Positions 1 through 5,027 of a stretch of DNA of 5,027 nucleotides are shown in pieces. A model generated the notes under the pieces. That model saw nothing but the letters and a program-made list of their open reading frames with translations. It ran no database searches and had not been told where the DNA came from. Numbering within the stretch: the stretch's first letter is position 1; every line of letters starts with the position of its first letter. Source of the stretch: Chitinophagaceae bacterium (GTDB taxonomy: Bacteria > Bacteroidota > Bacteroidia > Chitinophagales > Chitinophagaceae); the NCBI GenBank assembly GCA_003456175.1, contig DMPB01000184.1:50130-55156 (forward strand). The letters are read 5' to 3'. Made by a program: the position numbers and the translations under genes.

Positions 1-2
1 CC

Positions 3-236
3 AATACTGATTACCTAGATGATGTGAGCTTAACCTATGCACCTGATGCTTTTAGTTTAAACCCTAACGGCACCCCAAGTGTAGGCATGTTGTTACAAGA
101 CAGAAGCTACGAAACAGGTGCTCCTATTGGTGTTAAAGGCCGCCAACGTGGTAATAGTACACAAAAAGATGGTTTTGTTACCATGCAGTTCGGCTTAAGC
201 TTTAATCTTAGCAGCTATCGTTGCCCAACGAATTAA
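3..236 (+). CDS. C-terminal fragment of a DUF6089-like outer-membrane beta-barrel protein (5' end outside window)
   Basis: The reading frame is open from the first complete codon at position 3 to a TAA at 234-236, giving the last 77 residues of a longer protein. The GTG at 24-26 is internal and should not be taken as the start, because the frame continues upstream with the residues NTDYLDDVS. That motif, followed by an 'SDRS'-like stretch (here QDRSYE), a KGRQRGN segment and a final alternating polar/hydrophobic strand (FVTMQFGLSFNL), is the C-terminal pattern I associate with DUF6089 proteins. These are Bacteroidota beta-barrel proteins of unknown function, presumed to sit in the outer membrane. 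The last strand ends a few residues before the C-terminus, as is usual for such barrels. A strong hairpin terminator begins 18 bp after the stop, so this is the last gene of its transcript. It converges on the SusC/SusD operon. The coding call is firm; the family name rests on remembered motifs and is less certain. Confidence 0.72.
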   Translation, partial: NTDYLDDVSLTYAPDAFSLNPNGTPSVGMLLQDRSYETGAPIGVKGRQRGNSTQKDGFVTMQFGLSFNLSSYRCPTN

Positions 237-254
237 TACAATATTCAACAGTAT

Positions 255-296
255 AAATAAGAGGCTGCTCACCGTGGTGAGCAGCCTCTTATTTTA
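255..296 (+). terminator. Strong intrinsic terminator after the beta-barrel gene, possibly bidirectional
   Basis: The arms at 255-272 and 277-294 form a perfect 18-bp stem around a 4-nt loop (cgtg, 273-276). The core is GC-rich (gaggctgctcac) and the base is AT pairs. On the plus strand the 3' arm runs into ttatttt, a short U-rich tail. On the minus strand the hairpin is followed by cttatttat, also fairly U-rich, so it could stop minus-strand readthrough as well. It lies 18 bp after the stop codon of the plus-strand gene. Confidence 0.9.
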
Positions 297-468
297 AGTA
301 ATACGATAGCAATTATTTTGGTAGCTCAATCCTATCACTTTCATGATACGCTTGTATTGCTTTCGTTGATATACACGATTGTATGTAGGTGCCTTACGGC
401 AAATGCTGATACAAGGAGCACTATTCTTTTTTAGAAGCCTGTTTTGTATGAACAATCCTAATGTGTGA

Positions 469-491
469 GATTGCTTAAGTAGTAAGCAATC
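469..491. repeat. Short inverted repeat (9-bp stem, 5-nt loop) in the intergenic spacer
   Basis: The sequence gattgctta (469-477) is followed by agtag and then its exact reverse complement taagcaatc (483-491). There is no U-tract on either side, so it does not look like an intrinsic terminator. It could be a protein-binding palindrome, an RNA hairpin, or chance in an AT-rich spacer; the sequence alone does not decide. Confidence 0.4.
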
Positions 492-528
492 AGGCATTCA
501 TTTACCGTGAGGTGTAGGTATTACAAAT

Positions 529-558
529 AAAAAAAGGCCACGTATGAACGTGGCCTTT
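529..558 (-). terminator. Intrinsic terminator of the susC-susD operon
   Basis: The arms at 533-543 and 548-558 form a perfect 11-bp stem (core ggccacgt / acgtggcc) around a 4-nt loop. Read on the minus strand the stem is followed directly by a run of seven T (plus-strand A at 529-535, partly overlapping the stem base), the classic intrinsic terminator layout. It begins 21 bp past the susD stop codon, which indicates that the operon ends with susD. Confidence 0.9.
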
Positions 559-579
559 AAACACATGTATAGGTTATAA

Positions 580-1980
580 TTAATACCCAGGGTTTTGAGC
601 TACTACACCGCTAGTAGCATCTACCTCACGTGCAGGAATTGGCATTACCAATTGATTGCTGTTCCAAGGACGTGTACCTACGTTTAAGTTTAAACGACGT
701 ACATCGTGAATACGAACACCTTCAAAAGCTAATTCAATATAACGCTCATTCAATACATCGGCAAGGGTTGGCACAGCTGGCGCTGTAGTACCTGTACGTG
801 TTGTATTACGCACTTGTGCTAAATCGGCCGCTGGCGTTGCACCCACATTGCTACCAAGGCGTACATTACACTCTGCTCGTGTTAAATACATCTCAGCAAT
901 ACGAATTACTGGTAAGTTTTGAGAGAAAGAACGCCACTTGGCACAATAGGTACCAGGACGTGCACTACGACCAGCGTAGTACCATTCTGTAGATCTCAAA
1001 TCGCCAGCCGGATAAACAGTTGGAAAGTTAGCTGGTACACGAGCATCGCCACGACCAATACCAGTAATACTAGCAAAGAAGGTAGCCATACCATCGTTGG
1101 TTTGACCAGCATTATTTTGATCGTTTTGCTGAATTTCAAAAATGCTTTCAGCGGTGTTTTTATTGCTGAATACAGCAGCTACAGACGCATTCAAACGATA
1201 CTTATTGCTGTTAATTACCTGATTGGCAGCATTAAGTGCATTGGTATAATCTGCCTTTTGAAGATACACGCGGCTTAAGAATGCAAGCGCTGTGAACTTA
1301 TCGGCTCTTGTACCATTATCATCTGGAAGTTTTGCTGATGCACTGGTTAAATCGTTGATTACCTGCGTGTATACATCGGCTACTGTTGCTCTGGCAACAC
1401 GTTCGGCCGCATCGGCTTCGTTGGTAATAGGCTTCGTACGAATTACAACACCGAGTTGTGTGTTACTAGGTGTAGCACCCCATTGCAATCCGTAAAGACG
1501 CACTAGTTCGAAATGCATTACACCACGAACAAACAATGCCTCGCCTTCTAATTGGGCACGTAAGCCAGCATCGCTTACCTTACCTAAGTTGGCTATAACA
1601 ATATTAGCATTGTTAATAGCACGATAGGCTTGAATCCATACACGGCTTGCTTCGCTGTTATCGCGTGTCATGGTTTTGCTGTATACCTGGCGTTGACCTT
1701 GGAACGTACCTTGCCAAGTTAAGTAGCGATCAACAGAAGTACTACCAGCTGCGTTGTTACTAGCAAGTAAATCGGCCAGTAAAAACAAGTTAGTACCATA
1801 TAATTGTCCGGTGCCTAATAGTGAGTAACAACCCACCATAGCACTATTTACATCTTGATCGTTTTGAAAAGCTGTAGTGGCATCAATGTTTTGTTGAGGC
1901 TCAACATCTAGCTTTTTGTCGCAGCTTGTAAGCGATAGAACGCCCGCAGCTATACATAATGATAATAATTTATACTTCAT
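580..1980 (-). CDS. SusD/RagB-family nutrient-binding outer-membrane lipoprotein
   Basis: A surface-exposed lipoprotein that in characterised systems caps the SusC barrel and binds the incoming glycan or peptide. The 466-residue protein starts at an ATG followed by a lipoprotein signal peptide: KYK, a hydrophobic core, then lipobox LTSC with the acylated Cys at residue 20. The following DKKLD is charged, as in many surface-exported Bacteroidota lipoproteins. The N-terminal SusD-like region (about 21-210) contains the VWIQAYRAINNAN helix (114-126) and GEALFVRGVMHFELVRLYG (146-164). TPR-like helices lie around 198-262. The RagB/SusD C-terminal domain (about 270-466) shows VIRIAEMYLTRAEC (358-371), ERYIELAFEGVRIHDVRRL (412-430), PIPAREVDA (447-455) and the terminal QNPGY, all family hallmarks. 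It is somewhat shorter than the usual 500-550 residues but complete. It lies 20 bp downstream of the susC-like stop, so the two are almost certainly co-transcribed. The substrate cannot be told from sequence. No strong Shine-Dalgarno is present; the spacer has an A/G-rich CTGAAAG about 6 nt before the ATG. Confidence 0.96.
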   Translation of the reverse strand: MKYKLLSLCIAAGVLSLTSCDKKLDVEPQQNIDATTAFQNDQDVNSAMVGCYSLLGTGQLYGTNLFLLADLLASNNAAGSTSVDRYLTWQGTFQGQRQVYSKTMTRDNSEASRVWIQAYRAINNANIVIANLGKVSDAGLRAQLEGEALFVRGVMHFELVRLYGLQWGATPSNTQLGVVIRTKPITNEADAAERVARATVADVYTQVINDLTSASAKLPDDNGTRADKFTALAFLSRVYLQKADYTNALNAANQVINSNKYRLNASVAAVFSNKNTAESIFEIQQNDQNNAGQTNDGMATFFASITGIGRGDARVPANFPTVYPAGDLRSTEWYYAGRSARPGTYCAKWRSFSQNLPVIRIAEMYLTRAECNVRLGSNVGATPAADLAQVRNTTRTGTTAPAVPTLADVLNERYIELAFEGVRIHDVRRLNLNVGTRPWNSNQLVMPIPAREVDATSGVVAQNPGY

Positions 1981-2000
1981 AGTTACTTTCAGTTTTTAGA

Positions 2001-4973
2001 TTACAAACCAACGTTAACACCGATTGTGATTGTACGGGCTTGTGGTGGTGTGTAGAAATCGTGACCTAAGTTGATGTTACCAACATATGTAGTGTTCACT
2101 TCAGGATCGTAACCCTTGTACTTAGTAAAGGTTAACAAGTTTTGTGCCGCTACGTACACACGTACGCTTTCGAACTTAATGTTCTGAAGTAACTTACGAG
2201 GTAAGTTGTAACCAAGATTAACGCTCTTTACACGGAAATAACTACCATCTTGAATCCAGCGGCTGCTCTTACCGGCACCGTTACCTTCGTATAAACGAGG
2301 CTGAGGAATATCAGTAACGTCACCTGGCTTTTTCCAGTAGTTCATTTGGTCTACCGTTTGGTTATCGAAGTAGTCACCATTTACACTTTGGAAGAAACCT
2401 GCAACATTATATACATCGCCACCACTTACAAACTGGCACTGAATATCTAAATCAAAATTCTTGTAGCTAAAACGGTTGTTCCAACCACCATAGAAATCAG
2501 GATTGGGGTTACCCAATACTGTATCAATTGCTGCATTGTAGTTGTTGGTGATTACACCACCAGCACCAAGATAGAGAGCATCACCATTGGCAGGGTCAAC
2601 ACCCATGTACTTACGACCAAAGAATTGACCATAAGGAGCACCTACAGCCAAGCGACCAAGTGTACGCTGACCTGGGGGAACTGGAGCAACTAAACGAGTG
2701 ATTTCATTCTTGTAGGTAGAAATATTGAATGAGCTAGTCCAACGGAAGTTTTTGTTTTGAATGATTGTAGCATTTAAAACAAACTCCCAACCTGTATTCT
2801 TCATATCACCAATGTTTTTGGTGATGCTTGTGAAACCATTGGTAGCAGGCAGTGGACTATTCAATAATAAGTCTTTAGTTTTCTTTGTAAAGAAGTCAAT
2901 TTCACCTGAAATTCTGTTGTTCAGAAAACCGAAGTCAATACCTAAATCAAACTGATCAGTACTTTCCCAGCTAAGCTTGGTATCACCAATTGAACTTGTA
3001 ACAATACCTGCTAAATCGGCGTAAGCATTCGCCCCATACAAAGTTCTTGAACTGAAGTTACCAATCTCTGCGTTACCAGTACGGCCATAGCTTGTACGAA
3101 CTTTTAAGAAGCTCAACCACTTACTATTCTTAAGGAAGTTTTCTTCACTTAAGATCCAGCCAGCACTCAATGCAGGGAAAGCACCATAGCGGTTTTCTTT
3201 ACCGAAACGAGAGCTACCATCTACACGGAAGCTAGCACCTAACAAATAGCGGTTTAAGAATTTATAGTTAGCACGTGCGAAATAAGATACGAATGTGTAC
3301 TCTGTTTCTGTAGAAGATCCATTAGAAATAATGGCTGCACTTGCAATACGCGTAAAACGATCGCTAGGAAATGCACGACCTTCAACGCTTGCACCTGTAA
3401 CAATGCCTTTCTGATATTCGGCACCAGCCAAAACATCGATGTTATGCTTATCTGCAAAAGCTTTATTCCAATTTGCTGTGAAGGTATTGGTGAAGATGCT
3501 GCTTGTTGTTTGATCTTCATTTGAAATACCTTCTGGTGCACCATCTAAAGTACGGCGACCTAGGAAACGAGATTCACGTAAGTAATAAAAATCAATACCA
3601 GCTTGGTTACGTAAGGTTAACCCTGGAGCAACATTCCACTCAACAAATGCATTACTGATAGTACGGTAAATTTTGTTAAGGTTACGATTGCTACCTTCTA
3701 ATTCAATCAGGTTGTTATAATAAAGCGTGTTTTGATTGTTTAAACCTGTTGTAGGATCAATCAAAGGTTGAATAGGAGGTAATGCATTTAACTGCAAAGG
3801 ATTACTAAATGCGTTATCGCTAGGAACACGGAAATTATTGGTTTGGTTCAACGATAAGTTGGCACCAATTTTTACTTTTTTGCTAATAGAGTGTTCAACA
3901 TTCAAACGTCCAGTACCACGTGTTAAGCGGTTACCGATAATAATACCTACTTGATCGTTCCAGCTACCACTTACCAAGAAGCGTGTTTTAGCATCGCCAC
4001 CTGTTACAGAAACGTTGTATTGCTGAATAGACCCTTTTTGAAATGCTTGATCGGCCCAGTTAACATCATTATTGCTTGCCCAATCATTGGTACCTGTATT
4101 ATCTATAAATTCACTTTCTGCATCTAAGCCTACGTTATCAGCAGCAGCGCCAAATAATTCACGGTACTGTGCAGCATTTAAGAATTCGGCCTTACGCGTA
4201 GGATCGCTCCAGCCACCAAAAACACCTGCACTCACTTTTGTTTTACCTTGCTTACCACTTTTGGTAGTAACTAATAATACACCATTGCTTGCACGGCTAC
4301 CATAAATAGCAGCAGCAGCAGCATCTTTCAACACTTCAATACTTTCAATATCGTCGGGGTTGATAGATGCAAGCGGATTATCAGGTTCAGTTGCAGTACC
4401 AAGTGCCTGGCTAACAACGGGCACACCATCAATCACTACGAAAGGTTGTTGGTTAGCACTAATAGAGCTGATACCACGAACACGAATGTTCAACCCCTGA
4501 CCTAACTTACCACTACCAGAGTTAATAAATACACCGGCAGCACGGCCTTGTAGTGCTTGTTCAAATGACGGTAAAGGAAGGTTAGCAAATTCTTTGCTCG
4601 TAACACGAGCTACAGAACTAGTTACCTCCTTTTTAATTTTTGTACCATAACCCACTACCACTACTTCGCTTAAACTCTTATCATCGGCAGTAAGCTTAAC
4701 TGTCATGGGTGTGCTACCTACTGGCAAATCAATGCTTGCGTAACCAATGTAAGTGAAAGTGAGGATTTTTGTAGCAGACGGTACACTTAGCTTAAAACTA
4801 CCATCACTCAATGTGAGGGCGCCGCCTGTTTTGCTACCTTTAGGTGTTACAGCAACACCTTCTAGTGGTGCGCCGCTACTGGCATCGGTAACCTTACCAG
4901 ATACCTCTTTGCTCTGAGCCCATACATTACATATGGTTACAATGCTCAACAGCAGTAAGAACAGTTTTCTCAT
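2001..4973 (-). CDS. SusC/RagA-family TonB-dependent outer-membrane transporter
   Basis: A TonB-dependent barrel that imports oligomeric nutrients together with its SusD partner. I place the start at the ATG at 4971-4973 (990 residues), because it directly begins a good signal peptide: MRK, a Leu/Ile-rich core and a likely cut after NVWA (residue 19). The frame can be opened 27 nt further to a TTG at 4998-5000, but this would put nine polar residues before the signal peptide. Domains: a carboxypeptidase-regulatory-like Ig-fold domain (about 24-93, with VSGKVTD, DGSFKLSV and FTYIGY), a TonB-box-like segment EVVVVGYGT (103-111), a plug domain (about 115-237) with QGRAAGV, IRVRG, FVVIDGVPV and the SusC signature INPDDIESIEVLKDAAAAA followed by IYGSRASNGV (204-232), then a beta-barrel (about 250-990). 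Near the end SRWIQDGSYFRVKSVNLGY (904-922), GYDPEV (954-959) and the last strand RTITIGVNVGL are typical. Length is normal for the family and there are no frameshifts. It is the first gene of the operon as far as the window shows. Confidence 0.96.
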   Translation of the reverse strand: MRKLFLLLLSIVTICNVWAQSKEVSGKVTDASSGAPLEGVAVTPKGSKTGGALTLSDGSFKLSVPSATKILTFTYIGYASIDLPVGSTPMTVKLTADDKSLSEVVVVGYGTKIKKEVTSSVARVTSKEFANLPLPSFEQALQGRAAGVFINSGSGKLGQGLNIRVRGISSISANQQPFVVIDGVPVVSQALGTATEPDNPLASINPDDIESIEVLKDAAAAAIYGSRASNGVLLVTTKSGKQGKTKVSAGVFGGWSDPTRKAEFLNAAQYRELFGAAADNVGLDAESEFIDNTGTNDWASNNDVNWADQAFQKGSIQQYNVSVTGGDAKTRFLVSGSWNDQVGIIIGNRLTRGTGRLNVEHSISKKVKIGANLSLNQTNNFRVPSDNAFSNPLQLNALPPIQPLIDPTTGLNNQNTLYYNNLIELEGSNRNLNKIYRTISNAFVEWNVAPGLTLRNQAGIDFYYLRESRFLGRRTLDGAPEGISNEDQTTSSIFTNTFTANWNKAFADKHNIDVLAGAEYQKGIVTGASVEGRAFPSDRFTRIASAAIISNGSSTETEYTFVSYFARANYKFLNRYLLGASFRVDGSSRFGKENRYGAFPALSAGWILSEENFLKNSKWLSFLKVRTSYGRTGNAEIGNFSSRTLYGANAYADLAGIVTSSIGDTKLSWESTDQFDLGIDFGFLNNRISGEIDFFTKKTKDLLLNSPLPATNGFTSITKNIGDMKNTGWEFVLNATIIQNKNFRWTSSFNISTYKNEITRLVAPVPPGQRTLGRLAVGAPYGQFFGRKYMGVDPANGDALYLGAGGVITNNYNAAIDTVLGNPNPDFYGGWNNRFSYKNFDLDIQCQFVSGGDVYNVAGFFQSVNGDYFDNQTVDQMNYWKKPGDVTDIPQPRLYEGNGAGKSSRWIQDGSYFRVKSVNLGYNLPRKLLQNIKFESVRVYVAAQNLLTFTKYKGYDPEVNTTYVGNINLGHDFYTPPQARTITIGVNVGL

Positions 4974-4980
4974 GCTTGGG

Positions 4981-5004
4981 TTTTTTGTGATCAAATACAA
5001 AAAA
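4981..5004. repeat. AT-rich inverted repeat in the susC leader
   Basis: The sequence ttttttgt (4981-4988) and its exact reverse complement acaaaaaa (4997-5004) flank an 8-nt spacer. The repeat ends 7 bp before the susC ATG, so in the transcript it would lie just upstream of the start codon, or it could be part of the promoter or an operator if transcription starts nearby. The arms are mostly homopolymeric, so chance occurrence is quite possible. No Shine-Dalgarno sequence is visible between it and the ATG. Confidence 0.3.
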
Positions 5005-5027
5005 AGTTGATTCGTACTTTTTAGGCC

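Larger units (their letters stand above)
237..579. other. Convergent intergenic region without a convincing gene
   Basis: This 343-bp spacer separates the end of the plus-strand beta-barrel gene from the end of the minus-strand susD-like gene. It holds a terminator at each side (255-296 and 529-558) and a 9-bp-stem hairpin at 469-491. I checked both strands for tRNA-like or other recognisable RNA folds and for insertion-sequence ends and saw none. The only sizeable open frame lies on the minus strand at 294-497 (67 codons). It has no recognisable motif, no clear ribosome binding site and no visible promoter, so it is not called as a gene. Confidence 0.75.

Noticed and set aside
390..401. Small inverted repeat tgccttacggca, within a looser pairing of ttgtat (379-384) and atacaa (409-414)
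   Set aside because: The stems are very short with mismatched interior, there is no U-tract and no known RNA family pattern, so it is not distinguishable from chance.
294..497. 67-codon minus-strand open frame in the intergenic region
   Set aside because: There is no recognisable domain, signal peptide or membrane segment, no clear ribosome binding site and no visible promoter. It sits downstream of the operon terminator in AT-rich spacer where a frame of this length can arise by chance.
237..579. Possible mobile element, attachment site or CRISPR remnant in the spacer
   Set aside because: There are no terminal inverted repeats with target duplications, no regularly spaced direct repeats and no transposase or integrase fragments. 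The two long palindromes are explained as terminators.
919..1278. 119-codon plus-strand open frame antisense to the susD-like gene
   Set aside because: It lies wholly inside a well-supported SusD coding sequence on the other strand and its translation resembles no family. It is a shadow, as are the plus-strand frames at 798-992, 1292-1495, 2761-2955 and 4072-4305 and the minus-strand frame at 3254-3544.
4974..5027. Possible Bacteroidota promoter (-7 TAnnTTTG with -33 TTTG) upstream of susC
   Set aside because: The minus strand has TATTTG after a T run, but the two-base spacing of the -7 consensus is not met and no properly spaced -33 element is visible. The promoter may lie beyond the window edge.

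Overview
The window looks like a piece of a Bacteroidota chromosome. The strongest evidence is a SusC/SusD-type outer-membrane nutrient-uptake pair, an architecture essentially restricted to that phylum. Moderate AT richness, start regions without a clear Shine-Dalgarno sequence, and the end of a DUF6089-like beta-barrel gene also fit. They suggest a member of Chitinophagales or Sphingobacteriales, but the lineage is inference from protein style, not a database match.

Layout: positions 1-236 hold the 3' end of a plus-strand gene for a probable outer-membrane beta-barrel protein; its start lies outside the window. It is closed by a very strong hairpin terminator (255-296). A 343-bp convergent intergenic region (237-579) follows. 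It contains this terminator, a second terminator serving the opposite strand (529-558) and a small hairpin at 469-491, but no convincing gene. From 580 to 4973 the minus strand carries a two-gene operon. The upstream gene is a SusC-like TonB-dependent transporter (2001-4973), and 20 bp downstream of it is a SusD-like surface lipoprotein (580-1980). The last 54 bp are the 5' leader of susC, with an AT-rich inverted repeat just ahead of the start codon.

How the genes work together: in characterised systems the SusD-like lipoprotein forms a lid over the SusC-like barrel. The lid captures an oligomeric nutrient (glycan or peptide) and passes it through the barrel, using energy delivered by TonB-ExbBD. 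No enzyme, sigma/anti-sigma pair, hybrid two-component system or other regulator lies inside the window, so the substrate cannot be assigned. The operon ends right after susD at a good terminator, so any enzymes or regulators would have to lie beyond the right edge or elsewhere.

I found no evidence of a new biological system. Both complete genes are intact and carry the expected family signatures. The points worth a second look are small: the true susC start, the leader inverted repeat, the non-coding convergent spacer and a perfect GCT codon run in the SusC plug.
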